64,000 bases of DNA from Lactifluus volemus. Its lineage: Eukaryota; Basidiomycota; Agaricomycetes; Russulales; Russulaceae. The stretch is taken from the NCBI GenBank assembly GCA_022376515.1, contig WTXI01000027.1, forward strand, positions 186,001-250,000. The letters run 5' to 3'. The notes under the pieces were generated by a model that saw only the letters and a program-made list of their open reading frames with translations, had not been told where the DNA came from and ran no database searches. The first letter of the stretch is position 1. Every line of letters begins with the position of its first letter. This document shows positions 10,912 to 25,090 of this stretch, one piece after another. Both the position numbers and the translations under genes were made by a program.

Positions 10912-12258
10912 TGGCAGCTGGTACGGCGGCCATTAAGTGTTGTGAGTCTTTGTGAAGTTACCTTTCCTTCCTCATCCAGATTTAATAATCTTCCCTCATT
11001 GTTTTCATTGGTTCACCCTCGCGCAGAACGTTTGCCTACCTGACTACTTGAGGACAAGAGAATGCGCATAAGGGATTGCAGATTCACCTGGCTTTGAAGA
11101 ATCTCGCTTGGATTACCGAAAGTGGATTGTTGCCTTGTCCTCTCCCCTTTGCCATCCGTTACTCGGACAGAGCACTTTCAACAAATCTTTTCTTGTCATC
11201 GGATCCAGTCTTCAGATGCTTGGATCTGTAACTGAACTGTTTTCGAGTTATGATCTACAGAGCGATGAAGCCCACCAACAAGTCGACTTATTATTATTAA
11301 ATTGCTTGTCATCCTGATTCGTTGAGTTTGACGGACTTACAGGACCCGGTGGGCGGAGTCAACCTCCACGAGTTCCTCAGGCACGAAAGTGGGAGAGTAG
11401 GACGATGCTGACAATAAAAGAGGCCGGTAATATCACATTGGCAGTGGAACATACCACAAAGAGAATAAAGACTGTAAGCTCAGCCCTTGCATGAGCACAG
11501 CGAACAACTGCGATGTCTTGAATTAGGTATAAACCGTCAGGTTTGCATCATGATCCTCACACATGACTTGACACGTTCGGTCTAGCGGTGTTCACCTCCA
11601 CTTGTACAACAATAATTGCATGAACCTGAGATTAACCGCTTCGAGCCAATGTGCCCGTGGACCGTGGCTCGGCGGCATCATGCTAACTCTGTGAACAGAC
11701 CCCCTTTGTGAACACCCCAATTTCCTCACTCAATTATCGCTCAATCACCACATAATTCAGCCTACAGTATCTAGTACCATGTATGACCATATTCCATGTC
11801 GTTTTTTTTTTGGTAGAAAATCGTAATGTGTAAAGAAATGAAAATCAGCGTGTTTGTCACGCCTGCCTGTCGGAGTTTACAATCTGACAGTACACTGATA
11901 TATGGCGTGCGACGTAACGTGACTGCCACGTTAGGGTCAAGGTACGACTAAACCGACTTAACACGTCGGCTTCCCCCCCAACATCACCCAAGCCGCTATC
12001 TTGCCGCTTTACACCATCATTTAATTCATACGGAATCCGTACTCCAAGCACAAATGTGCGTCGTTCGTGCCAGAATCGGATCTTTCCGATTCTTTCGCTA
12101 TCACGTCCTGTCAGCGTCCTGTCAATTGTGTATCTCCGAGTTGATCATGATGCTCTCGCTCTCTCCACTATTGAGTCTCGAAATGAGTTCCGAATCATTT
12201 CCGGGTGAATGCGCCAATGTCTCAAACATTCTGCGTACCGTTTGAAATTGCCTGGAGC

Positions 12259-12267
12259 TATAAGAAG
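12259..12267 (+). promoter_or_regulatory. TATA-like box of secreted-peptide gene C
   Basis: CTATAAGAAG, 84 bp before the ATG, same context as in A and B. Confidence 0.6.
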
Positions 12268-12342
12268 AGGACAACGGACGAAGTGGAGGGGCAGTATTAC
12301 TCGGTATCGATTCGATTTGCTCTTGAAACAAACACAACCACC

Positions 12343-12579
12343 ATGCGCTTCTCCGTCCTCACTCTCCTCATTGTGCTTCCTGCTGCAACCTATGCAGCTG
12401 TATGTCCCCAGCAGCTTTCAATTCAAGCCGGATGCGGTAGACGCAACAATTTCTGCAATGATGAATTGCCGTGCTGTGGCCGTTTGATCTGCGTGCCAGT
12501 GTTGGGTGTATGTCATCGCGTATTATCATGATTCCCTCCGTCTTATGAACTCCGAAACTGAACACAGCGATGTTGGTGA
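12343..12579 (+). CDS. Small secreted cysteine-rich peptide, copy C (knottin-like spacing)
   Basis: Exons 12343-12507 and 12568-12579, 60-nt intron (GTATGT...ACAG). Signal peptide as in A with A16T. Mature spacing is C-x6-C-x5-CC-x4-C-x6-C after the N-terminal AVCPQQ cysteine. The last exon reads R-C-W-stop and again provides the last cysteine. If the intron is retained, the message instead ends GVCHRVLS-stop, which also supplies a cysteine, so the splice choice could yield two peptides. AATAAA at 12746. Intact; function unknown. Confidence 0.78.
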
Positions 12580-13095
12580 GAGGTTGGACATCGAATCAGC
12601 AAGGCGTGTGCGGGAACATTCAAGAACAGGTTGTGATGAATTTGAGGCGTGGTGCTCTTGTCGAGTGGAATGGCAGGCGTCTTTCTATTAATGACGAGCA
12701 TGAGAGTGTGTTGGAGGGAGTTGGGCCATCGCTCTTGTGTATGGAAATAAATTTTCTTGAATACAGTTTGAAGAAAATCAAACTGCTACCTTTTGTAGTG
12801 TGGAGAAGTAATCAATTTTTGGAGCATGGTTTCGTAACAAATCTCTAGTAAGGGGGCAAGAATCGATGCCAGCCTCGTTTACTGGCGCACAGACATGCAC
12901 TACAGAAGCGTACGTAGCACATGAGCCGACATTGGTCTCGGCATTGCAGAGGAGAGCTTGACTGAGAATTATGAGACACAACACGAGTACTTCAAATACC
13001 CCTTGCCATCGCGAGACTCGTGCCAGTGAGTAGAATTAGCACTCAGTCAAGTTTGAACATGCGCAGCCGGCAGATTCGAGTGAGCCAGTCATGAC

Positions 13096-13160
13096 GTTTG
13101 TTAATCCCATTTCAAATTTGTCCCCTGTCACATGACAAATTGAAAATGGGATTGACAAAC
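13096..13160. repeat. Near-perfect hairpin at right edge of the tandem array
   Basis: GTTTGTTAATCCCATTTC... pairs with ...AAATGGGATTGACAAAC: arms of about 27 nt with few mismatches around an 11-nt loop. It begins 10 bp after the end of unit C. Confidence 0.75.
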
Positions 13161-13887
13161 ATGTGGTCTGACGACGCACCCCTTCAACACAGTATTTCAT
13201 GATACGATATGTGCGCAGGCCTAGGTGGTGTCATCATAACAGACAGGCAGTATCCACACGTATCCACACTTCGATCTGCAACATAAAAGCTCGACTTACT
13301 CCCGATCACCTTCCTTCCGCTTTCTTTCCTAGGTGTTTATACTTTCTATCCACCAAGTTATTTTTCTAACACACCCAACAGGCTCGCCCTCTCGGAAACG
13401 ACTACCATTTTATTGACTAGATGGTCGACTCACAGCGAAGTCAGACAATTATGTCGCAACCTCCCTTGCAATACACATTAAGGGAAATTGCATCAACGGG
13501 GCCCCACATGTACAGGACACCTTGGGACATCACAAAAAAAAAAAAAAAGAAGACTGGCCAGCCAATCATGCGACTGTCAGACAGAAAAAAAGAACCAATG
13601 GAGGCATGGGTGCAGTTACATGACCACAACCAAGCTACTCACGTCGCATTTCTGCATCAGTGGAGCAGAGAACTTTGGTGTCACATGTGCAACACCAGCC
13701 AAAGGCGGCAGCAGGAAGGGCAATACTGGGACAACCAAAAAACCAAGGAATGTCATCGAGTCGACCGAGCGTAGGGGAGTTTGAAAGGAAAGCCAGAAAA
13801 TGGAAAGGAAGCACGTGAAACGGTGGAAGGACAGCCACCACGTGAAAGGAGAAACGAACGCGGGCGGCCACACGGACAACCACACGA
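13161..13887. other. Unassigned segment with promoter-like stretch and Lys/Gln-rich ORF
   Basis: Holds a TATAC/CATAAAAG-containing stretch (13280-13350) before an open frame 13421-13774 (117 codons, with a run of six lysines from an A15 tract). It resembles no family I know. It may belong to the element that continues as the dispersed repeat at 13888. Confidence 0.3.
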
Positions 13888-15125
13888 ACAGGGTTTGCTG
13901 GTCTTCACATTATTCGTAATGTGTCTTATGCTGTTTTCATCGGGGTCAGTCAAAGCTGCGCCAGTTGAACAACTCGCCCCCCTTACGATTGCTGGCACGC
14001 AGTCGCGCAGGGTTGTCCAGGGTGCTGTCCCCTATGATGGTGGCTTCCCGCGCAGGTAGTCTGACCGCAATCTGTCTGTGAGAGAGTCAACATCCGACCA
14101 ATAATGCACAACCACGACGCTTACATGTGAACGACCAGAAAACAAGACGGCACCGCATGGGTGTTCAGAGTAAGTTGTCACCGTGGTGCACATTCCGCGT
14201 CGAAGGGCCTCAAGCGGTTGATAAAAACTCGAAGGTATAGCGAAGGTCGTCCAAGTTCCAATCTTCATTTATACCGGATGTACTACTCTCGCCACAGGAC
14301 CAGACAGACCGTTGAAAGTGTGGTGTTACTACTAGTAGTATTGAACAGAAGTGGATAAAACACTTGGGTGACCCGTAGACTCGGAGACCGAAAACGCGGT
14401 GCTATCAGTTTCATAGGTTGGCAGTCACAGTGGACAAGGACAGTGAGTCGAAAGGGGACGGGACGAGGGCCCGGCAAGCATTGACTAGGATCTGTGACTT
14501 GCACCACACGCACCCCACGTAGAGTGCAAAAAAAGGATAGGGTGTTAGTTGAGAGGTGGCAGGAACCACGCCACATATCGGTGATGACTTTTTTTTTTTT
14601 TTTTTAGCTCGACGTCAAGGGGGAAGAGCCTGAGATACCCAAGGGGGCGACGGCGGCGAGCGTGGTAAAGTTTCGGCCAGTGCTGCTCGACTGCCGAATT
14701 CGCCAGTGGCGGGATGGGAGCGCTCCGTCTCATCAGGGAACAGCCACTACCGGAGACGTCTGGGCAACAAAGGGACGATTGTTTGTTGACAGAGTCTAAT
14801 TCCGGGGATCGCTGGTGCCATTGCGACGCAAGGGTGGCAGGACAACAAGCAAGCCTGAGGTAACAAATCTCAGGATCATAGTACGAGAGAGAAAAGTTTA
14901 GAGATGACATTTGTAAGGTCACTGGCAAGAGTCGACACTGTGGAAGTTTTCATCTACATTTCCGTTTTGTTGGCAAATTTGAGCGAAATTTTCTGCCCGG
15001 CCGGGCCAGCTTGAGCGCCCATGTTAAAACCAAGGATAGTATCCTCCATCAACATGGCGATGGCGCTGGTTTCTGACTATACTCTGACAAATTTGAAGAT
15101 GATATCCGTGCTGCCAGTGGTGTAA
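13888..15125 (+). repeat. Dispersed repeat family, copy 1 (longest)
   Basis: Left part (13888-14510) matches 32131-32760; right part (14515-15125) matches 32790-33145 and, inverted, 3430-4045. A short frame near the left end reads a hydrophobic stretch (LLVFTLFVMCLMLFSSGS) followed by AAPVEQLAPLTIAGTQS, preserved in both plus-strand copies. No transposase or reverse transcriptase is visible. Likely a non-autonomous transposable element or solo terminal repeat, with edges not resolved. Confidence 0.75.
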
Positions 15126-15787
15126 GCGTATGATCTGTTATTCCTCACTGGGGGTCGAACTCAGCCAATCTCGTATGTTATCGTACTGGACCCACGTCTC
15201 ATATAACCCAGTCTGGTGGTTATCATCCAGTTTTGTTCCAATTCGTGGACCCTATTGTCCAACACTCGACCATGACGGAAGGTAATGTTGCTATCAGCAA
15301 AGAAGAAAAGCAAACGAATTCCCAGGTTTTCACCTAGTCGTCGTTTCAGGGAAATAGGACATAGTTTCCAAGTTTCCTAGCTTCATTGATTTTCTGTGGA
15401 TTTCTCAAGTGTAAAAACCCTGTAAACTAAAATGCTGAAGCGCTGAAGTACTGATGCGCTCGAGACCTTGTTTGTGCGCGCCGTATCATGATGGTTGGAG
15501 AACGGCGCCCAAGATCACACGTAGGTGGATACAACTAAAAACATCTATTGTATTATGTACATACAACATAAACCCCCTCTCGTATCACTATGACGACGCT
15601 GTCGTTGGTCATATGTATGTATTAAATGACATCGTAAAATCAGATGTATGAAGCATCGTGCAGAGAAAAAGCTATGAAAACAGTCCAAACGTTCGTAACA
15701 TGATGTGGATGCGAGTGTGTGAATGCGTGTGAATGTGTGTCCCATCCGATCCTTTCCAAATCGAGAGAGCAAGCGAAAAAGCCTTTT
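15126..15787. other. Intergenic, 3' side of the aspartic protease
   Basis: No gene seen. It includes the probable 3' untranslated part of the protease gene on its right side. Confidence 0.5.
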
Positions 15788-17504
15788 TCATAAAAGGTAA
15801 AAGAGTGAGGCGATCATGACGCAAAGCAATAACGCGAGGTGCGGAATGGCGTGGGGCAATGCGCCACTGGAATGTGCGCTTCCCGAGCCCGTGACGCTTG
15901 CGCTCACAGAACCGATAGTGGGAGTCGGCACGCCGCCTGCGTCAACCAAGCTCTGCGCGTTTGACGCCAGGGCGGCAAAGCCGACGGAAGCCGGATTGGC
16001 ACGGAAGACGCTGTACACGTTCTTCAGGAACGTATCTCCGACGATCCACGCAGGCGAGTTGTTGTTCGAAGTATACTCGAAAATCGCGCCAAGACATTGC
16101 CCGTTCGAGAGCTCGGTCAGTTTAAAGTCTGCCGGAGAGATGGACCAACTCTTGCCGCCGAAAGAGAGGGCGACGTTAACGGTCGTAGAACACGCTGCGG
16201 AAGATTTGTCAGCACACAAAATGGCAAAGAATACTGCCAGTGGGATAGGGTGGGAATGTAACGACGTACGATAGGTGTAATATCCTTGATAATTGCCAGT
16301 GGCAGGGGAAGAATTGGGAATCTGCGCATATAGGGCACTGACTTGCGCTGCAGGTCCACCAATAAGCGTTGTTCCCGTATCGATCGCAGCGTACGAGGAT
16401 GAGCCGGAGGGCAGTGTTATAGATCCAGAATTTACGGTTAGGCTCGTGATTGGAAGGGTCCAGTATGAAACCGCATCTGAGGGAACAGATTGAAAATCTA
16501 TTTGGCCCGTATAGAGAGACGAGTTGGTCGTTCCTGTCAGGAGATATACAATAAGCTCGGGGAGACGGCGGAGCGACGCTTGGACCAACCCAACGTGAAA
16601 ACTCCTCCAGGCTCATTTGGTTGAGGGCTCGACGCGTTCTGGAACCGCGTGAGATGGAAGGCCATGACTGGCTCATCAAACACGTTGCCCTGGTACAACG
16701 TTTGCCAGAAGGGGGTGGCGCCCGAAGATGCCAGCTGTTGCCAGCCAAGGCCCATGAGTCCTGATACGGGCGCACTTAACAGACCACTGGAGATATCGTT
16801 GCATACACCTGTGGGGTTTGTTACTTGACAATAAGTGACATGAGCTACTTTAAGGACGTACCAAAGACCTGTTTTTGGACCTGAAAGCCGGCCATTTGGA
16901 CGACATCTGTTGCAAGTGTTCCGCTGGCCTTACCGCTGCCGTACGTGATCGAGAACGGTTGATTGCTGGAACTAAACGTGGAGGAGGATGAGGATGCATA
17001 AGTCTGAATATTATTGCAACCCTGAGTGCATGTCGAGGCGGCAAGCCAGAGGTCTGCGGAGCCTGTGTCAAGGATGACATCGAACGCGACAGGAGGGGTT
17101 CCGATGGCTATTGAACCAAAATAACTGGGCACACAGCCTGTCAGCGGATACTAGGGCTCCGTAGATACGGAATTACCTCGAGTCGATGTTTTGATTGACA
17201 ATTCTGGCTCAGTGTCAGTGGGTTATGTGCTCACAAGCGGAAAGGGAAAAGGTGCGCACAGGTTGTAGCCTGAAGAACGCTTCGTGATCTGATGGCGATT
17301 GTATTTCCCCTCCAGAAATTCTTTCTGCTGCTTGGCCCATAATCCCCATTCAGTGTCATTGCGAGGGTCTGCCACACGACGGAGGATGGGGACGTGCAGA
17401 CTACGGGAAGACGGTTGATCACGAGACGTGGGCACAGCCAGCGCATGACCGACGGTGAGTAGCAAGCTCAAGGCAATGGAAGGTTGGAAGGCATCGAGAC
17501 GCAT
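15788..17504 (-). CDS. Secreted or GPI-anchored pepsin-like aspartic protease (family A1)
   Basis: Start ATG at 17504. Signal peptide (LSLLLTVGHALA), then a propeptide ending in a KR site (about residue 80). After short introns the mature enzyme reads SYFGSIAIGTPP and the first catalytic motif DTGSADLW, a YGSG flap motif, then PVSGLMGLGWQ, and the second catalytic motif DTGTTLIGG. The C-terminal region has IVGDTFLKNVYSVF, followed by a Ser/Thr/Ala-rich tail and a terminal hydrophobic segment (LALLLCVMIASLFYLL), which suggests GPI or membrane anchoring. About six introns are needed; for example GVFTLG joins to TTNSSLYTG across an intron at about 16600-16545. All catalytic landmarks are present, so the gene looks functional. 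Role: extracellular or cell-wall proteolysis. Confidence 0.9.
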
Positions 17505-19257
<1,753 letters not shown>

Positions 19258-19578
19258 TAAGGTTTAAGTCGAATTGAGTGACAAGAGAAATCTCGGGTGT
19301 GTTTTAGGATGGGGTGAAATTGCGAGTGAGAATCGGCTTAGCACGTTCCGTATTTATATTTACGCGAATGGCGCGCGTGAGGAACGCGTCGATGCATCAC
19401 GTGTTTGTGTGGTCACGTCAACAAAGGGTGATCAACAAAACTTTAATTTCACCACGTGAACGTATCGCCGCCCCTATTTAACCCAAAGCCACGCCTTATC
19501 CGTCAATTGTCTGACTCGTCTCCCCCACGGACTCAACACACTTTACTTCTCAACCTTTTTGAATAACTCTTAATCAAT
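19258..19578. promoter_or_regulatory. Bidirectional H3-H4 promoter, pair 1
   Basis: Contains TATA-like boxes for each side (about 19351-19360 for H3; CTATTTAA at about 19474 for H4) and two CACGTG-type E-boxes (about 19399 and 19452), also found in the pair 2 promoter. Confidence 0.6.
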
Positions 19579-20013
<435 letters not shown>

Positions 20014-22027
20014 GCACTGCGCATGTCGGGCTTGACGTGCATTTTGTATTGCTATTGTAATCATAATTATTTGCTACCCCCCTTTGTTCTTCTGTGTTTG
20101 AGTTTGGGCGTCTGTTGTGGTTAAGTTATCTGTCCTAGGGCTTATCGGGAGGCGGGCGCACTAATAGGCTCTATCTGTGATGTCTAAGGTGCCCACCATC
20201 AGGAATCGATAACTTTTGGCTGGTGGTACCAGTTCTATGCCGTGTTCTCGACCTGCGAGCTACTTGATGGTCTGGACCCTCGCCAGTTTCTGATTTCAAA
20301 CATCCCGAGTCGTGGTTGAGTGACATTGTTAGCAGACATCGTGGAACATTTACTCGGTTACAATTCGTGTTTCTCACTTTTCAAACTTGAAGAAAAAAGC
20401 GAACTTAATGAAGAACACGATGGCGAGGTACAATGACGACGACAAACGAACAGGATGAAGCGTTGGACAGTGAAATCATATGGTATATTTTATCTGAAAC
20501 AACGTAGTAAGTATACATAGTGACTTCCCTACGTTCGACTTCCTACACAAAGATGTCGAAAAAGCATACAAACAACTCAAGAAAAGGGGGTTGTATATAT
20601 ATAACACCCTGCGTGCGAGAAACACTGACAGGAAACGGATCCATCCAAAGAACTACCAGACATCGCTTGCTGGAGCCACAGTTGCCGGTCAACTTGAAGT
20701 ATCGCTGAGATGCCAAATGTTCAAAAACGGATGGCAACTCTATTTGTGATGCGGACGACCTTGTCGTGCTCAAAAACCGCAAAAAGGCGGTGGCTCCTTC
20801 TCCCTCTGCCTCGGGAAAGAAAGAAAGACCTCGATTTGACTGCCACGTTATTCCCTTCCAAAAAACGGGAGATATAAACGCTGCGATGTTGTCAAGAGGA
20901 TTCGTGACGAAATGTCGTATTAGTTAATGTACGACTAAATTTGGTTTTCTTACCAATAACAAAAAATTTGTCCCCATAACTGCCAATCACCGCAGGCCGC
21001 AAGCAAGGGGTGGCTGGCGACAACGTCTAGTTAACAATTTGTCAGCATACAAAGGTAGTTTAGTGCCAGCACCCCGATCGGTTCATAAATCAATGCAGCG
21101 AACAGGTGGTTAGGGCCCGCTCGTCCTCACCTCAGCATTGGTATCAGATATGTCAAATCGGGTGAGCAAAGAGTGCAGTGCGACGTGCAACTTCACCAGT
21201 TCACCGGTCTACCTGGCCATATCATGATGCTTGACGCACTACTACGCCAAGTTGAAACACAAAATTGTTGCTCGAAGGGCAGACACATGATGATAAAATT
21301 CCAAATAGTGCTCATTCTGTAACGGGCAGACGTTGCACCAGAGCGGCAATCTAGATTGAAGGCTAACATTGTGTCTGCAAAGGTACAGTATATTTCTCGA
21401 ATGATCTTGGCTAGGGAGGGATCAACACCTTACCCAGACGGTCGCAGATGCGTGCCAAAAATGATCCTCGATCCTATGGGATGTATTCTCTCAGTTCTGG
21501 TCATTCGACCATTGCCCCGAGACCTTCCTAATAACAGAGGACAAAATAAAGAAACAATTCTTGAGAGAAGCACGGCGAGCTTGGTGGGCTACATACTGGG
21601 AAGCATCAGTGTATATGTGCGTACAGTACGTCCAAAGCTGTTCATGCATGTTAGAACTGCAAATTAACTGAATGTGAGTCGAAGTGCTGGGCAGCTAAGA
21701 TAGCTCCATTATAGAGATACTAGTACAGTGTGCCTCCGTCATGATTCCGATCAATCACTTTACGTATCGAAAGCTTACGGATTACGATACACGTCTCTCC
21801 TCACATTGCGACTGTCGGGGCCAGGCCCTCTTCCTTCGACCAGATATCTGACGCCTCGCATCACGGCATCTGCCAGTGAAAGTATCAATGAGGTTTTGGC
21901 CACGCTCCTTCCAAACCTTGAGGTGCGCACGCGCCAGGTTAATTGGCGCCGTGATTTGAATAGTATAAACAACTAATTCGCGCTTATTTTACTCAACTTT
22001 CTTCCCATCGTCCCATCACCCACCGTT
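20014..22027. other. Intergenic, about 2 kb, no gene seen
   Basis: Only short, composition-poor ORFs in both strands. Nothing recognised. Confidence 0.5.
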
Positions 22028-24243
22028 ATGAGTAAAGAACGAATTCAGGACGACCTTGAACACGGCCCCCAACCATCTTTGCCTCGTGGTACAGAACTCT
22101 TTTACTAGTCTGCTGAGGGCCAGTTCTCATCTCCATCTGAATAGCAGTGCCTTCACGTTCGATCACATTGGCCGTCGATGGATCTCCAATTCCCCGTCGT
22201 GTCTCTTCACGTTCAGCCACTTTCGATGTATCCTCGATTCCCCGTGGTACCAGCCTTCCACAGCATGCGCAAACTGACGATGACGACACAGGCGTTAAAG
22301 AGGACGCCTCACCTGGTGGGTGGCCAGATTCGACTGTACTTTCTCTATGTGTCCACTCACCACCCACCCAAGATGTTGGTGACGCGATCCCTGGTGCGCG
22401 AGCTTCGATGAACAATCGGATGAATGGACAGCCTCGAAGAGATACATATTCCTTTCAACCCCCCCCTTACGGCAACCCGTCTGCCAAGATCTGGGGACTT
22501 TATCTCTCTCGAGCAGAGAAGACTGACAAGGGGGTCTTAGAGACCTGGTCCGACATTACAAATGGGGTGCTAGTATTGGTGAGTCGATTTCTTTCAAAGT
22601 AGTCGCCGAGATCGTACTCAAGACCAGACTCTGGTCAGGCCGGTCTTTTCTCCGCAACGGTGGCTGCCTTCATTACTATTCTCAGCTTCCCACTCTTGCA
22701 ACGCAATCCAACCGACTCCACCAATCTCCTCCTTACCCAAATCTCCCAGCAGTTGGCTGCGCTCTCCAACGGAACAACCCTGTCGACGCAGTTGATTGCC
22801 AGTATTTCAGATCAATCTTCCTTCAAACCCACTGCGTCTGCTGTGCGCGTGAACGTGCTGTGGTTCGTCAGCCTCGCCCTGACCACACTGTCCGCACTAT
22901 GGGCAACTCTCATGCAGCAATGGAGCCGCAGATATGTGCTAGCTGCGGATCGGCCATATGCACCTCAGAATCGTGCGCGGCTTCGTATGTTCTTTGCCGA
23001 GGGCGTGGAGAAATTTGGTCTCGGGGCAGCGGTCAAAATGCTTCCCGCATTCCTCCATCTATCGTTTCTTGTTTTCTACGTCGGGTTGGTTGAATTCCTC
23101 TTCCCCATCAATCGCATCGTCGCCTATTGCTTGCTTGCGGTGGTCATTATCGGGCTCGCATTATATGTGGTGCTTAGCATCATGCCATTATGCTACCCCG
23201 AGTCGCCATATCAAACCCCGCTTTCGTCGTTCCTCTGGTTCGTAAAGGCATCTGCACCCCTAGTCAAGGATTGGTTCCGTCGTAAGGCCGACGTTATGCG
23301 AGAGCGCCGGATGAACATTTCGCTGGGTATGCGCCGAGGGCTCGAGAGGGCGGCGTTCGGTCTCAATTGGGCAAGGGACGCGCGCGCGCTGCGTTGGACG
23401 CTAATTTCCCTGGATGGAGACTACGAGCTGGAGGAGGAGTTCCTCAATGCACTCCCGGGCGCTTTCAAAGACTCGCCAAGTCAACACTATTCAATAGGTC
23501 TCGGAAAGAGGATGCACAGATCTATCAATAAGGTTACGCACGAACTACTCATAACATGCTCAAGTAATCTTCTCCCCGAACATATAAGAAGACAACGTCT
23601 TGCCGCCTGCCTCGGAGCTATCTGGTGTTTCCCAGAGACTGCCAAACGTCACTGTGATGCGATTTGGGGCCAGTGGCCCGAGATAACAAACGACCCATGG
23701 GCACAAGTCTCAACTGAGGCATGGACAAATGCAGTGAACTCGGTCACGGATTCGAACCCTCTCATCGCGTTTCATGCCCACTGTGTTCAGGCAATAATCG
23801 CCGCGATGTGGTGCAGTGGACGGTGGCTCTGTCCCAAATTCGAGGCATCCCTACTCCTTCAGCGTCAACTGGATGCTTCCTGCGTCGTCATGCGGGAATA
23901 TCTCACTGGCAATAGGGACCACCTACAGCTCGCGGTGGCTGCCAACTTGTTGTCCAACGCCCTCCAGTTGTTGTCGCGGATGGAGGCCGGCTCTGACGTG
24001 CTTCACCTCAAGGCGGTCATGGACGTGATTTGTGACGGCCTGGATGTGTCGGACGTACCAGGTGATTTGAAGGCCCGGTTCGTTGATCGTGCCGAGGTTA
24101 TGACAGCATATGACCCCGTGCAAGACGTGGCACCCGACTCTCATCATCGACACTGCGCGCTCGACCTTGATGGCGCGTGGACGAAGGTTTTTAGGTCTGG
24201 TCACACTCAATATGAGTCTACCATAGTCGAGAGGTCGTTATGA
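22028..24243 (+). CDS. DUF6535-type membrane protein
   Basis: Spliced model: exons 22028-22088, 22145-22578 and 22639-24243 (699 aa); all joins keep frame and use GT-AG. The DUF6535 signature is clear: KIWGLYLSRAEK..., AGLFSATVAAFI (first membrane helix), then VRVNVLWFVSLALTTLSALW and LMQQWSRRY, followed by two further helices (FLHLSFLVFYVGLVEFLF and AYCLLAVVIIGLALYVVLSI). The rest is a long cytosolic helical domain. DUF6535 proteins are expanded in mushroom-forming fungi and have no assigned function. No breaks seen. Confidence 0.85.
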
Positions 24244-24901
24244 AAAAAAGGGTCTTGAAATTAAGCTTAGGCTAAACTGGTGTATGTAGTTGTCACGTAG
24301 TTTCTTTGGAAAATGCGTCATTCTCTGTCCTAGCTGAAATGAGGCACTAATTGAGCGCAAAATACTGGAGGCGATGTGAGATTTCTACCATCAGCTCTGG
24401 AGCCGCGAAGGAGACGGGGGGAGGGGCCGAGGAGAAATTGCACTTTACACGCGTCCCGGTATGGGGGTGGTGTAGAGACTCAGTACTCAGGTACGGTAGC
24501 TCCCCACCAACGAAAGCTTTACTACAGCGTGATGTCATTGGCATCGCTGACAGTTAATATATGTCCTCCCAGCGCGTACAAGTGGTGTTGGTGAGCGCGA
24601 GGATCGGTGTGGATACTTGTACATGCATAGTCAGTAAGTGGTTTAGTGGAAGTTATGGTGTGTCCATTTGGATTTGGGGAGCTGACGGGGTTCGAAAGTC
24701 CCAGCGTCTCGAAGGAGGTATCAGTCGTTGCACCAGTAGTATGTTCGTCAATCTCAAATTTAATTTAAATCACGTGACAAGGGTTGATTGGTTACTGTAG
24801 ACCGTAGTTACCTCCTCGCTGATCATGGACTTCAACTTAGTCAAATTATTCTGGGCATGGCATGTCCACATATGATATAATTTCAACTTGCTTGAGTCTC
24901 G
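24244..24901. other. Intergenic between DUF6535 gene and WD40 remnant
   Basis: No gene seen. A tRNA-like GGTTCGAAA at about 24690 lacks a foldable partner (see rejected items). Confidence 0.5.
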
Positions 24902-25090
24902 AAAGGGCCACAGTGTATTGCATACTCACCAGACGGGCAGCACATTGTCTCGGCCTCAGCAGATTTCACAATTCGCGTGTGGGACCTGTCTGCTGAGGAC
25001 CCCGAATCAGCCCTTTCTGTTGCATCTTCACCGGGCACTGGCAGGCAGCCCATCGCATCTACCTCGCGAAGTCAGATGGTTTCTGTAAAA
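24902..25090 (+). pseudogene. WD40-repeat protein fragment
   Basis: One frame reads CIAYSPDGQHIVSASADF and then TIRVWDLSAEDPES, the core of a single WD40 repeat of the type common in agaricomycete NACHT/WD40 proteins. It is followed by a Ser/Gly-rich stretch and a stop. No further repeats and no start are present, so this is a truncated relic. Sequence to about 25660 may contain more decayed parts but cannot be read reliably. Confidence 0.6.

Larger units (their letters stand above)
9737..13086 (+). repeat. Tandem unit C
   Basis: Third direct repeat, same gene order as B. The region of similarity to B starts at the GCTGGGACTGGGATAG motif (6029 in B) and ends at about 13086, matching the end of unit A at about 2783. 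Confidence 0.9.

Noticed and set aside
13162..13380. Possible solo LTR (TG...CA ends) right of the array
   Set aside because: No matching target-site duplication and no second copy of this stretch in the window.
23745..23765. GGGTTCGAATCC on the minus strand, like a tRNA T-loop
   Set aside because: Lies inside the DUF6535 coding exon and no cloverleaf fits.
24640..24720. tRNA-like GGTTCGAAA box
   Set aside because: No matching T-stem or acceptor stem could be paired around it, and the upstream A-box is not convincing.
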